Positions 52,161 through 64,000 of a DNA stretch of 64,000 nt are shown in pieces. Under the pieces are notes generated by a model. It was not told the DNA's origin. It saw nothing but the letters and a program-made list of their open reading frames with translations, and did not search any database. Each line of letters begins with the position of its first letter. Position 1 is the first letter of the stretch. Made by a program: the position numbers and the translations under genes. The stretch is from Lampris incognitus (Eukaryota > Chordata > Actinopteri > Lampriformes > Lampridae): contig NC_079214.1 in assembly GCF_029633865.1 (NCBI RefSeq), positions 24,129,873 through 24,193,872 of the forward strand, given 5' to 3'.

Positions 52161-52609
52161 TTCTCTCACTGTCTCTACAACTAGACATCCAGTTATCAAT
52201 CTTAAATATAGATTTGAGGTTGATGACTGAATGGAAAGGACTGGGGTGTGTGTGGCTGTGTGAATGTGTCTGTGTGCAGTGTATGTTTAGATCAGTGTGA
52301 GAGGGATGCTCAAATTGTATTACCCCAGCTTTGTAAAGGCGGATAAGCTGAACGTTATGTTCAGTAAATTGCCGTCTTCAACTCAAAGTTTTTGGTGAGC
52401 TTTGTTGCAGTTTCCAGGTTTTATATTTTCTGCAACAGTAACTGTAGCTCTCATGTTTTTTTTCTGAGCTGGTGTTTGTAATTCTGTACAGACCTAGTTT
52501 CAGGGTGCGTGTGTCTGTGTAAAGGAAAAAAAGGTGTGAATGCCTGTATGTTTTCTCAGCTGAATTTGTATCATGCTAGAGAAAGGAGGAATCTCTTTGA
52601 TTGGTTTTT

Positions 52610-52615
52610 AATAAA
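52610..52615 (+). terminator. glce: Candidate poly(A) signal of glce
   Basis: AATAAA, about 570 bp after the stop codon and the first canonical hexamer seen downstream of it. Other A-rich hexamers occur much farther on (near 56917 and 57080), so a longer 3' UTR is also possible. Confidence 0.5.
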
Positions 52616-53375
52616 TCGCCTTTTTCAAGCATCGGTTAATGTATCCACTACAGGACCCTTCCCCAAGTGTATTTTTTTACCATTTCCTCCGAGATTTGCA
52701 TAGCTTACAGAAAAACTATACTGTAAATAATAGAGTATGTTATGAATTATTTGGAAGAGAGACTTGGTTAAAGAAAGATTAATCAAAATCATATGAAACA
52801 TTTATGGGTTATGCATTTTGGATTGTTTCTCTTCTCTTTTTTTTTTGTTAGTTTCACTTCAACTCCCAAACTTTGCAAGGTTTTGAATTGGAAGTTAATT
52901 TTGTAAGTACACAGTGATAACTTTTTTGCCTTTGAATTACCCAATATTCAGTTGGTCCTTTCAAATTGGCTGTAATCCATACAGCTAGATGGAGAAAAGC
53001 CCAATGCTCCATGCTTAAGCACCAGTAGTTTCCAATTTGGATGTGAAGCCTCCCTTCCTTAGACACACATGAGAGGGAAAAAAAACCCCACTTAATCTTG
53101 CCAGATCAGGGAGCAGCTTGTTTTGTCGGCCCAACTAGAGGCTGTTTCACTGATACACTGATACAAACATATCCAGAGATAGGTTCTCTTTTCAATGAGA
53201 TTTTATCATGATAAAAATCCTTGTTTAAAACATATACCATATTCATGACAGGTGCAAGAAACGCCGAAGTCCTTTTGAAATCAGCTGTGAGATACAAGCC
53301 GCCATATTTGATCATACCCCCCTTTTAGTTTTGTGCCCTATTGTCTCATTGCTCTTTTATAGCACCTGACCACAA
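52616..53375. other. 3' flank, nothing recognised
   Basis: AT-rich sequence between the glce poly(A) candidate and the nab1 relic. Confidence 0.5.
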
Positions 53376-54178
53376 TCAAATTACAATCAGATTACTGTCT
53401 CTCCTCTTGGAGTCAAAGTGTCCGTAGATAACGCTGTATTTAGGAGTCTCCTTTTCCCTGCGCGGGTTGTCGTCGGGCATCTCAAAGATGTGGCCGATCA
53501 TCTTGGCCATCTTCTTATTGTTCTTCAGCAGCTCCTTCACCTCGACCTGGTCGATCTTGGGCAAGTCTGGTGTCATTCTGCACTCCAGAACCGACTGAAC
53601 TGCTGCCACATCCAGTGCCTCCAGCCCGACAGGGTGAGGAGGGCGAGCCCAGGTCAGATGGTGACAGACTGTTCGCTGTCATTGCTGTGACCCGACGAAA
53701 AGTGCGCTTCGCTGCTGCCCTGCAGGGGTGGCCCAGCCGACACTTTGTCCCGCGCCACATCCAGCTTCCCAGGGACTGAGCAGGTGGCTGCCATGGCTTT
53801 TGGCATCTTGACGCGGGCAGTGTTTGGGCGGTCCTGAGAGTTGAGTAAGGTGGGCGAGCCCTCAGGCAGCTTGTAGACAGATGCTGCAGATAGGTAGAGG
53901 TTGTAGACAGGCAGGGAGATGAGTGATTGGTTGAAAAGGGCCAGGTTGGTGACCCAGTCCAACAGCGCCTTTTGCAGACGGCAGACATGCAGTGGCTTGC
54001 TGGCCATGCCCACCAATGCCATGATCTCCAGGAACTCCTCCTTCCCAGCCACACACAGCTGCTGCACGTCGTCACTGCCCTGCTGGATGAAAGCCTCATA
54101 GTAGTAAAGCAGGTTGGCCCGCTGCAGGATCCAGTAGAGCTGCAGCCCCCCCAGGGTTCTCAGCAACACGGCCACCAT
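53376..54178 (-). pseudogene. nab1: nab1-like pseudogene (partial, frameshifted)
   Basis: NAB1 is a nuclear corepressor of EGR transcription factors. This - strand copy covers the NCD1 domain and the next region. 54178-53654 reads [20 protein letters not shown], then [31 protein letters not shown] and YKLPEGSPT, ending in a stop. [14 protein letters not shown] lies in a second frame (about 53700-53650). 53609-53376 reads [20 protein letters not shown], then [15 protein letters not shown]. At least two frameshifts are needed. Conserved residues are altered ([20 protein letters not shown]). It stops near a point where the gene may have an exon end. No poly(A) tract follows, so a DNA-level exon copy is as possible as a processed copy. 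Confidence 0.85.
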
Positions 54179-55005
54179 ACCTGTTGCTTTGTCTTTTTGC
54201 TTTCTCTTCCCTTTTCCCTCTTCCTCCCTGATTTTGTGTGTAGATTAACTGCTACATAGGAATGGTGCTATGGTTGTAATCTTGTTGTAGGGACCTGCAT
54301 GGCGGCAGGTTAGGTCATGTTGGTTGATTTGGTAGCGGGTTGTGTTTCAGATGAGCTATTAAAGACAGCAGGTATCATGCAACAGGTAACCTCCTAATGC
54401 CTGCCCACAGTATAAGGGGTCCTGTTTGCGTTCACCTGGGTGTTGCACCAGTCAGCTCTACAGTGCTTAATATACAAATAGTAGAGGCCAATATATGATG
54501 TGCTTAGATGGTATGCTGTTTTGGCATTTTTACAGAAAAGGTGGCAAAGAAGCCCTCTTCATGCTTGCCTTTCACATAGTACCTTGGATTTTGCTGGTAA
54601 GCCTTTATGCAATGCTAGATTAAATTGACAACCCAGCCACATTGGTGCATTTTGTAGCTAACAAATGTACATCAAAACATCTTTCAGATGCATTGGTAGT
54701 TCTCTATTCTGTTTTGTTAATGCAAAAAACAAATACACACAAGGCATAATGGTCACAGTGTTTCTGAATGGATCTTATTTTACTATGAAACTTCCTGTCA
54801 GGGCCAATAGTTAATCTTAGAACATTCCCATCAGGATCTTGACGCATTAGTCTTCAACATTTGTCTTCACTGTCCCTCTGGCATCACCCTCTCTATATTT
54901 CATTTGTTTTCATTGTTGTGAAGAGTGCTATTTGATCTTCTTCCTTGCATCTTCTTGTTTTAGCACATTTGGAAATTTGTTTTTGTAGCTCATATTTTCA
55001 GAAAA
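54179..55005. other. Nothing recognised
   Basis: Just upstream (- strand sense) of the nab1 relic is a purine-rich stretch (54190-54235). It is not a pyrimidine tract, so it gives no acceptor for that strand. The rest is noncoding. Confidence 0.5.
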
Positions 55006-55145
55006 TAGGCCCTGTGATGGGTTGGCGGCCTGTCCAGGGTCTCCCGCCTGCGGCCCAGTGACTGCTGGGATAGGCTCCAGCATCCCCGTGACCCTGAGAG
55101 AGCAGGATAAGCGGTTTGGATAATGGATGGATGAATGAATATTTT
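55006..55145 (+). mobile_element. SINE 3' fragment
   Basis: gtgatgggttggcggcctgt, the tgggataggctccagcatcc block and ggataatggatgga(tga)n match the 3' half of the 3335-type SINE. The head is missing. Confidence 0.78.
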
Positions 55146-57356
55146 CAGAAAATATCTGCAGAATATAGATTGCAGAATATAGATCAAATCAGGTGTAATA
55201 TATGAGCACAGGCATGTGTGCACATGTGATTGCGTGTTTCCTATTAGTGCGGGTGGGCACATAGGCAGTTGAAGCATAACATCAGATCAATACCATGTCC
55301 ATATAATGAATGTGACAACTAAAAAGGACATCAGTGACAGCACTTCAATTTCAGCTAATTCTTGACTTAACACACCTACAGAGTTGAGCTAATGACGCAC
55401 AAGCTAAGCAGCCAGGCAGCAACTGCTTCTTGTTTGCAGTGTGTGTGCAGCCTGATGAAGCCAAGTTTCTGCCTATTGACAAGTGAATTGACAGGTGAAT
55501 GAAGTCGCTTGACAAAACACCTTCAATTCACAGCTAATAGGTTGCAGAGGCTGCACACTTTAGCTCATCAGGAATGAGTCAGCATTCACTCTCACCAAAC
55601 TCACAACATGAGACTGTCAACAGTGACACTTCCACAAATTGGCTTTCAAATCAAAGATAAGTAATACACCGCAGCTGATTCCTCATAGCTTAAGAAAGAA
55701 TTGGCCCTATTTGCTGCTGTGAAGATATTTATCACTTTCGAGTTGATTTTAATTTACTTTTTTACCTTCATTTTATAACACTACTTTTTCTCTGAGCTGA
55801 AAGCATCCTTCTTTCTTTTCTTTTTTGCCCAGATGATTTTACCTTCATGTCTCTGTCATGTACTGAGACTTAACACGGGCTAGTAAACTCCATTTATTCG
55901 TTTAGTCATAGAATACAAAAAAGAAAAAAATGTACTGAGATAGCTGACGTGCATTCGGTCAAACTCATAAGCTCCTCTTAATACATCTTTCTGACCTCAC
56001 AGCTTCCTGTGTGAACCTCAACTAATTGCATTCCACACTAAATCTTATTCTGTATAAGCAAGGCTTGGACTTCCGATGGGCAGGAAATTCATTTTGAAGT
56101 TTTATGTTGAGCCCCCCCCCTTAAGTTGTTACCCCAGGAAAAACTGAATGTTTGCAAATGGCTACCATCCTTATTATATTGATCATTTCCAGGTGACTTT
56201 TGTTCCTCATTAATATTTCTATGCATATTTCATACCTTGCCATTTTGATCAAACAAGAAGTAGTGTTGTGTAGTTAAAAGGTGATAATGGACAGTCACAA
56301 ATAGGATATGTGTGTGTGTGTAACTTGCTTAATTTTTTATACCAAAGTCATCAATTTAAGTATAATTGAATTTGTATATTTTTGTGCAAACTGATTTTCA
56401 TTCAGCATCTGATGTGAATCTCGTTATAGATGCCATTAAGAAACAACTGCCTTTTGAGAAATGATTTGTGAAAAGTAGGATCTGTAGAATTTAGCAAATA
56501 CAAGGTGTGAAAACTCTGCTATCTATTAGGGAATGTGTGCAAAGAAAATGTTTAGCATTGAACAGGCTACCATTTCAAAGGGAAATGAATTAATAGATGC
56601 GATATTTCCTTTTTTTCTTGTTTTTTTTTATCGTGTATGGAATCATTTGTTAAAGGGTAAGATTTTGCTGGACAGAAGCACAACTGCCATTTATCACCAC
56701 ATGATTTTAGATTTTTATTTAATTAGTTCAAATTTTCTTCCTTTCAGGACAATGGGCAACGCCTTCTTTTAGAAAGCTGCTATTGTTGTTCACTGTATGT
56801 TTTTCGTAAGTTTTTTTTTTCTTTTTTCGTTTAAACATGATTTTTTTTCCTGTTGTTACACTATCTTGTAAAGACTTAACATTTGGCCAATTGGGTCACA
56901 TGTCATTTATGCAATAAAATGTTTACTGGGGTCCTGACATGGCGGGGAGACCCAGAGCCGTTGTACAGACTTTGCAATCCAAGCACAATGTGCACATGCT
57001 ACCATTTTTTTATTGAAAGGAAGAGAGGTGTTTATATGAAGAGTAAATCTTTGTGCTTTAAATTTTTTGCTTTCTAAAATTATAAAAAATAAAATCATTT
57101 TTCTTATGGTTTTTTCAGTCTTTTTATTCAACATTTTTCTGGTAGAACTACGAGTGGTTATAACAACGGGACATTAGAATGGCTGTTCATCCCCGTTTGT
57201 ACCCCCCCTCCCCCGAGATGTTTTGAAGATGTGATGTCCCCAACAGTTTTTCCTGCTTTCATGGTGGTACATTATGAATCATATCCTTCAGTGACTGGAT
57301 GTCTAGTTCAGGCACGTGGAAGATGTTTTAAGTTGGGGGGCTGCCAGCTAAAGCAT
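55146..57356. other. Nothing recognised
   Basis: AT-rich noncoding. The acceptor-like cttcctttcag at 56748 precedes only a six-codon frame (ATG at 56752) ending in a stop. T-runs occur near 56810 and 56845. Confidence 0.45.
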
Positions 57357-57717
57357 TGTAGCGAATTCGGGGGGGGGGCAGCCCGGCCGGACCCTCACAG
57401 CCGGGACTCGTACTCGAATCTCCCGCAGCGCGGGCGACAACGTTAACCAGTCGACTGAAGGGTCCGGCCTGTTAGCCAAGGGCTAGCGGGCCTATTTATC
57501 CGTGATGGTTACACTACGCCCCTCCTTTGGGAAGCGCGTCTGTGCGCATCCCACTTCTGACACCAATGTAGCGAATTCGGGGGCAGCCCGGGAACCGCCT
57601 CAGCCGGGACGCGAACCCGTGTCTCCCGCACCACGGGCGACTGCGTTAACCAGTCGACTAAAGAGTCCGACCCGTTAGCCAAGGGCTAAGCGAGTCTCTT
57701 TATCCGTGCACGTTACA
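57357..57717 (-). mobile_element. Miniature LTR element (TRIM-like) with tRNA-like boxes in the LTRs
   Basis: Two LTR-like units, 57357-57513 and 57567-57717 (157 and 151 bp), each run TGTAAC...GCTACA on the - strand and flank only 53 bp. Next to the LTR end is a primer-binding-like site at 57548-57565 (on the - strand tggtgtcagaagtgggat), the complement of a tRNA-Leu 3' end. A purine stretch (aaaggagggg) lies just before the other LTR. Each LTR contains an A-box match (tagtcgactgg) and, about 43 bp on, a B-box-like site (ggttcgcgtcc or gattcgagtac). No coding sequence is inside. Confidence 0.7.
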
Positions 57718-57739
57718 CTACCCCCCCTCCTCGGGATAG

Positions 57740-58019
57740 GGCGTCCCGGCTGTGACGGTCCGGCCGGGCTGCCCCGCGGATTCGCTACATTGGTGTCAGA
57801 AGTGGGATGGTGAGATCGTGAAGGACGGTGAGGCCATCGGAAGCGTTTCCGGAAGGAGGGGGTTAGTGTAACGTACACGAATAAGTAGACACGTTAGCCC
57901 TTGGTTAAGGGGTCGGACCCTTTAGTCGGCTGGTTAACGTTGTCACCCGCGGTGCGGGAGATAGGAGTCCGCGCCCCGGCTGTGACGGTACGGCTGGGAT
58001 GTCCCCCAAATTCGCTACA
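57740..58019 (+). mobile_element. Second miniature LTR element, opposite orientation, 5' LTR truncated
   Basis: A truncated LTR end (57740-57789, ending attcgctaca) is followed by the same primer-binding-like site at 57791-57808, a 77-bp interior with a purine tract (ggaaggaggggg), and a full LTR at 57867-58019 (153 bp). It is inverted against the unit at 57357-57717. The join is at about 57739/57740. Confidence 0.7.
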
Positions 58020-58023
58020 GTAT

Positions 58024-58393
58024 TGTGGCGAGCCGGCGTGGAAGAAGAGGCAGAGATCTCTTTTTAATCGTAACTCCCATGCCCCATACACCGCACGACC
58101 CCGGGAGTGCTCTTTTATTCACACTGGCCAGAATGGACCAGAACTGACAAGAACGTACGAATCCCCCCACCCCCACCCCTCGATGTGTCAAGTGGCGACA
58201 TCAGTCCCAGTCACGGTCCTACAGTCGGTCAGTAAATGGTCTCCTACTTAGTCCGAGTCGAACCCCCAAAACAACACAAGAATAACCACAACATGAACAT
58301 CACATCATTAAAACACAATGTTAAATCTAATATTAACAGTCCCATCAGCCATTGCGCTCCCTCAGCGCAGAAACGCTGACAGTCAGCGCGACA
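58024..58393 (-). mobile_element. Solo LTR with GTAT target duplication
   Basis: 370 bp starting TGTGGCG and ending GCGACA, flanked on both sides by GTAT (58020-58023 and 58394-58397). On the - strand a gaataaaagagc block resembles a poly(A) signal, suggesting - orientation. No internal region or second LTR is present. The 4-bp duplication fits Gypsy-type elements, but the family is not identified. Confidence 0.6.
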
Positions 58394-58397
58394 GTAT

Positions 58398-61003
58398 GAC
58401 GTCATTGTTTTGCGCGTGTGTAGCAGATTTGGAATTCACTTTATTATGAAAACTGTAGATTCCACGCAGCCCTAGCCTGCTGTTTAGAATAAAGGCATGT
58501 TTTATTCATTTTTTTTTGCATTTGTACGTTAGGAAAAGTTGGGCGTACTGTTGGGTTTAAGATGTTACACAGCCACCTGCCACTACTGGGGGGGGGGGCG
58601 TCACCCACCACCAGGAGGAGGTGCAGGCCCCCCAGCCTCAGCCCCCTCTTCCCGTGCTAATGGTCTAATCTAGTGTTAGGCATGATAATGCATCTCTTAC
58701 GTAGCGCTCACTTTCCACTATGCATTGTCCATTTCAAGCCATATCTCACAGAAACCTTTTAGTTGCTAACAAACTGAAACGTGCCTAATTAATTATTAAA
58801 ACATATAATAATGGCAACTGTGATCAGTAAGAAGTCATCTGAGAACAGCAACACCTGCCATCCCATTTTCCTTCTGCAGTCTGCCATTCCAAGATCTAAT
58901 TTCTTTCTCTCACAGGCACCCTTCTTCTTCCAACACCCCAACTCAGTGTCAACCCTGATGATCTTGCCCACCCCGCTAGCTTGAGTTTTTCCTCTTGTTT
59001 CTGTAGTTAGTCCTTGGTCTCCTCATAGACCCTGAGCAGGCTTGTTCTCCCTCCTCTGTTGCCATCCACAGTGCACCAAGATGGCCGAGATAACAGAGAA
59101 AGGCACGGTGCACAGGAGTCTCGAAGATGGGGGTTGTAAGGTGCTTTTGAAAATGTGCCCCACTTGATCAACCTGACACACTTTGAAGGCACAATTACTG
59201 GAATATTGTGTGTGTGTGTGTTGTCTGGTGTTCTCTGTGTGAAGGGAAATACTAAGAGAGATTGGATTTTCAGGTTAACCATTTATAGTGACAAGAAAAT
59301 GAGCACAGTAACAAGCTGTTCTGTATGAAATTATTTGATCATATGTGCAAAATGCTGCATGTTGCTGTTGTTTGTTTGTTCTCCACCAATGTTAAAGTCC
59401 TCAAAGAGCTTTTAGACCGTTTTGCCTTAAAAGCAGCTCCGATGCCTTTGTGTTCCTATGAGCAGCTACCCAAGCAGTACTCTTGTTTTTCTCACTCATC
59501 CGGTGGGGGGGGGGGGGCAGCTGAATTAATGTCATTCATAATCCCTTTTCGTCAGCTTCAGCCAAATCGTCATCAAACATCACCTCTAATTTTTTTGCAT
59601 TTCTACCTTTGAATGAACTGTCAGTGAATACAGCCTCAATTTTCATAACCCTTTGAATGAATACAGAATCAAAAAAGAGGGCATTATGATCATCTAGATC
59701 AGGTCATTTTTCCCCCTTTTTCTTTTCTCCTTTCTGTCTTTTTTTTTTTTAATAATGCCAAGATTTGAAAGGCCCAGCAATCACAGGCAGAGTGAGAGAT
59801 GTCCTCCTTGGTGCAGCAGGTAAAGTACTTTGCCCCTGGTGACTAATCTTCTCCCTCTCCAGAGAGGGATGCAGACATGAGGGACAGTGGGTATTGTGCA
59901 AGTCAATGCAGAAAGAAGTAAGGGAAGGAAATCAAATCTCTGTAAAACTGAAGAGACACCCAAGACTGCAGAATTGGGAAAAGGACACTTGGCGGGAGAT
60001 GAACCATAGTAACAAGGTGTCTGAACTTTACTCATCATTAATTATAAATTAGGCAGGTCATCTGCAACACACTCCTCATTGGTGGGTGCAGACAAGACCT
60101 CATCAGCCCGGACTCCAGGGAGCCATCAGTAACTCCATCAGCAGCAGGGGGAGGAATTCACGCAGAGCAGCACCATCCAAACATCTTAGTTTGCAACTAT
60201 GAATATGAAAAGAGGTAAATTACCCGGTGACCTGCCCATCGAGATGTTGCGCAAACATCACTTTTTGTAGTTAGGATTATTATTCATCCTTACCAGGCAG
60301 ACTAAGCAAGATTACCGGTCTCATGTGAACACGCTATTTGGTGCTAACAAACCCACGGTTTTGGTGCAAGTCAGTGTGATCATTGACTCGCACACACAAC
60401 AGAACAAATATCTACATATATTATTATTATTATTATTATTATTATTATCATTATTATTATTATTATTGTAGCTTTTTATTTTGTTTAGAATTTAGATTTC
60501 TAGCATGACAGTAGCGTTGAAGGAAAGACAGAGAAGAATACCTTGTTGGCATGTGGGTTATTCTACACTCACCAGCGCCACAATTTATATTTTGAATAAA
60601 CTATTTCTCGTGAAAAAGAGATGCAGAGGAAAGAAGAAATTCAACCACGACCTGTGCCGCTAGCCCAACATGCAGGCATCTTATACTCAGCCATTTTTCT
60701 CCAAGCTGTTTTTAAATCAAGCCTCATTTGGACCACTGGATATTTGATTTGGATCTATATTAACTAATAAATAAGGTGCATGGGGAGGTGGTTCTCTATC
60801 TTGACTGAAACATTGAACTTTTTTATCATCAAGATCTTCCCTATTGAATGTCTGATGTGGTTTATGTGGGCAGCTACTGGGGAGTTGTGCTGATTGTGCA
60901 GAAACTCTCGTACTCTGTTGAAGGGTTTTGGCCTTAAGCAGCCTTGCTAAATTTTTCTCATTGACATTCAATGGAAGAAGCAAGTATGCTTTTCTGGCTC
61001 ATC
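58398..61003. other. Nothing recognised; (TTA)n near the end
   Basis: G-runs at about 58587-58597 and 59503-59517, and a (TTA)n microsatellite at 60421-60467. Short ORFs resemble no known family. Confidence 0.5.
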
Positions 61004-61011
61004 AGTGAAGC

Positions 61012-61506
61012 CATTGGTTCTCAACTGAGGGCGGGGACCCCCAAGGGGGTCGCGAGATAATTTCCGAGGGTCACCAGATGGTTGTGGAGGGGAAAAAAAT
61101 AGAATAGCATATTTTAGACTGGAGAATGATTTTTAGTTACATCATCCTTCACCAGTGATATAATTTGCCTTAGAATAGATTGTATTTAGTATGTTTGTGA
61201 GACAAAGTGTTTGTGTATATGAGATGCTGTTATATCAATAAATCTGAAACCACTGATTGCCAAAACTGAATTAGTTGTTCGGCCTGTGGTCAAGGCAATG
61301 GTTCCCCGTGTGAGTTTGGTAGTTTTCATGTGTTATATTACAGTAATCCCTGAACAGCCTCGGGCAGACAGTTTATGAGCAATCAGCGTGTTTGCATGGG
61401 GGTGCTGTGAGTTAAATGTCCCAGTGCTGTGGGGGGGGGGGGGGGGTCGTGAACACCAACCTGATTATTCTGGGGGCTCGCGAATCGAAAAGGTTGAGAA
61501 CCACTG
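61012..61506. mobile_element. Nonautonomous hAT-type element
   Basis: The ends CATTGGTTCTCAAC (61012) and GTTGAGAACCACTG (ending at 61506) are inverted repeats with one mismatch. Flanking 8-bp duplications are AGTGAAGC (61004-61011) and AGTCAAGC (61507-61514), one mismatch apart. No transposase ORF. A long G-run lies at 61430-61446. Confidence 0.82.
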
Positions 61507-61514
61507 AGTCAAGC

Positions 61515-64000
61515 AATTAATTTTCCTGTGTGGCCTCAATGAAATTCGAAAAAATATTTAAAATCTAAGATCAATGAATTTATAAGTGTTCTGCGTAAAT
61601 TGGACGAAATTATTTGAACAGGAGTTGGGAGTGTTATCATAAAAGTCCATTACAAAAAAAACCTTTATTACATATACAATACAAAAAGGTTTTGGGCAAC
61701 ATTGCTGTAAAAGTAAAATACATCTGTATATTATATTGTACTCTTAATGAAATGACAAATTAGATTAAAAAAATAAATAAAATAAAATGTTGAAATAGTG
61801 TCAGCCCAATGATGCCAAGTGGTACTTTTAAGATCCTGAAACTTTTGGATTACTTTTCTTGAAAACACTGACATCTTCTGGTAGTCACCGGTAGTAACAG
61901 GTGGTACGAGTTTTTAGCATGCATGGCCAAAACAGTATTATTTAATCAGAAACGCTTAACTCTAAAAGTTAAACATATAACAAATTCAAATTAATTTCAA
62001 CTATCATGTTGAGCTGTTATCGTCGGTATAGTTTAGAGATTGTGTGACATCAGCCCTTGAAAAAAAAAGTATTTTACCGTTCATGAGTTTTATATTGCAT
62101 AATTAATAGGATTAGTTTGTCTTTAATGTTCACATTTTTGCAGTTGTTTGAACTAACAGTATACATGAGCTCACATTCAAGGCACGTTATTTTATGAATC
62201 TAAGTTGTTCTCCAGTTGTAAATGACAGTCATCAGAGACACCCTTCTCCCAAATACACTCACACACCCAAAGAAGAGAAACGTGCAGGAAAAACAGCTTC
62301 TGCACATTACTCACTCACTGCTTGGTATTTGAGTGTTCAGGGTCTGTCTCCACCAGGCATTGTCACATCAGTTTGTTTACTTTACATGAGACGTGCACTT
62401 CCTGTAAGGTTCTGGAATGACATGTGCCACTGGATGGTCTTGTAGTAATCCATTACACTGCAATGTATTGTGCAATGCTTCTTTAGCTTTCATGAATGAA
62501 ACTTGTTCTTTGCATCCACATACACTCTACTGGGACATAACCTTCTGCACTTGACTTTGTTCAATCCCGCCTTCTTAAATCTAAAATGTGGTTTGATGAC
62601 TAACACATTAACACCCAAACTGGGTCCAAGCCAAGCTGAACTGAACCCCAGGCAAACACACTACCGCGTCATCTTGTTTTCCTTCCAAATCCATTGTGTT
62701 GTGTTATGTTGTGTTATGTTGTGTTGTGCTGTGTTGCGCTGTGCTGCGCTGTTAATGACTACAGCCTTATTCCTGTGAGAGAAAGGCGAATGAGGTCCCT
62801 GGGTGTAGCTTGAGATCGTTTGCAATAATACGTTTGCTGGGTCCTTGCACTGATCTGTTGTAAATATAGCGACAAACACAAGATGGTGGCTAATCAAAGG
62901 TGTTCTCAGTGAAAGCACAGGTGATGGTGGGGAGGTCCCTTTCTAACCGGGCCTTAAATCAGACATTATTTGTATTACTTGCAAACTCTTGATATTATCT
63001 AAAGATTATACATTTTTAGAGTGAGCATATTATAAACATAGTTTCAAACTGAGAACCTTGAAAACATGTCATGCTATTGCAGTAAGTGTGCACCTGTATA
63101 TAATATTACGATCTTAATAGTATACATTATTCATTTGGCTGCAATACTGAGTGTTAGCCATTCCACTGATCATCAAGATCAACATATACTACAAGTATTA
63201 ACTCAAGCGTGCCAGAATTGTTTGAGTCTGGTTAATTTACACTGGCTCCTAGCTAAAGAGATGGAGCGTTAACTTTTCATCCCTGTCCAAACCTTACTAT
63301 GCGTGACCTTTTGTTACACCACGTTCACATTTTGCAGCGGGTCAAAATGGGCACGGAAGAAAACGCGTTTTACCGTCCAAAGACTTCTCCAAGCTTTGAA
63401 ATGTACATCTCTATAACTTGTGTTTTCCATCATTATGCAGAGAAATTATAACACACACACACCAGAAACAACACCCATAATACACAGACACTGCAGACTC
63501 AACGCTGCTATGTTCGAACTCTGTGACTACTATGAAACTTGTTTGCTTTCATTGTTTTAGAGTTTAAACAAGATTACAAGCCAGCAGCATTTTGACGGTG
63601 CTCCCTGGGTGTGACCAGCTGTCACGCTGAGGACAAATTGTGACATGTCACAGCTAAACACGAGGAGAGTACGAAGTGGCATGAAAGAGATTCTGTTTGC
63701 CTTGCTGCGAGGACAACTCACACCCTTCACTCAAACATTTCCTTCATGTCAGCCTTATCTAGAACGGCTGAAACTCAGATAGCACTCGCAGTTAGTTAAG
63801 CTACAATGTGCACGGTTTTATTTCAGGATAGATCCTTGCCTGCTGCACTTGTGCATTTCTAAAAAAAAAAATGCAAACACTATTCGTCACTCTTAGCTAA
63901 AAGGTGCTAAAACTATTAGTCATGGTTTCAGATGATTAATGTCAACCCCAACTGTTTTTAGAGCGGGGGGGGGGGGTTGGCGCTCCGTCATCATCTTGAA
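61515..64000. other. Nothing recognised; GTGTT-type tandem repeat
   Basis: Contains a pentanucleotide-like repeat at 62697-62752 (tgtgttatgt and variants) and a G-run at about 63964-63977. ORFs are short and unrecognised. Confidence 0.5.

Noticed and set aside
56730..56775. Acceptor-like site followed by a short Met frame (MGNAFF)
   Set aside because: The frame ends after six codons, with no further exon evidence.

Overview
The window looks like nuclear DNA of a ray-finned fish, most likely a teleost. The coding signal is one vertebrate multi-exon gene with consensus splice sites. The rest is fish-type intergenic and intronic DNA: Tc1/mariner elements, Rex1-, L2- and RTE-like LINE remnants, tRNA- and 5S-derived SINEs, Penelope-like fragments, hAT-type elements and long (TG)n, (AC)n, (GA)n and (CT)n microsatellites. 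No prokaryotic genes, operons, CRISPR arrays or viral genes were seen.

The main gene is D-glucuronyl C5-epimerase (glce), on the + strand. Four coding exons lie at 31783-32290, 42968-43213, 50795-51087 and 51307-52038. They join in frame to 592 residues with a TAG stop at 52036-52038. The introns are 10.7 kb, 7.6 kb and 219 bp. A possible 5' noncoding exon lies at 9171-9293 and a poly(A) signal at 52610-52615. Downstream, on the - strand (54178-53376), is a frameshifted partial copy of nab1, which I read as a pseudogene.

The window divides as follows. 1-31.7 kb is upstream or 5' intronic DNA, with SINEs, two Tc1 elements (5.6-7.2 and 15.8-17.4 kb), a Penelope-like fragment (11.5-12.5 kb), a hAT-type element (14.5-15.2 kb), a related minisatellite pair (17.5 and 19.8 kb), an RTE-like LINE end and a Rex1-like LINE inserted in a SINE (20.1-21.7 kb). 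32.3-43 kb is intron 1, with a 5S-derived SINE, a Penelope-like foldback, an L2-like LINE split by a SINE, and a 2.3 kb inverted-repeat element. 43.2-50.8 kb is intron 2, with a 35-bp perfect hairpin, a complex multi-level foldback (44.3-45.9 kb) and a nearly intact Tc1 transposase (46.2-47.8 kb). 52-64 kb is 3' flank: the nab1 relic, a cluster of miniature LTR units carrying tRNA-like boxes (57.36-58.02 kb), an adjacent solo LTR, and a hAT-type element (61.0-61.5 kb).

The least explained structures are the miniature LTR cluster, the 44.3-45.9 kb foldback and the Penelope-type foldbacks with clear target duplications. All identifications come from reading the sequence and remembered family features. 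No database search was run.
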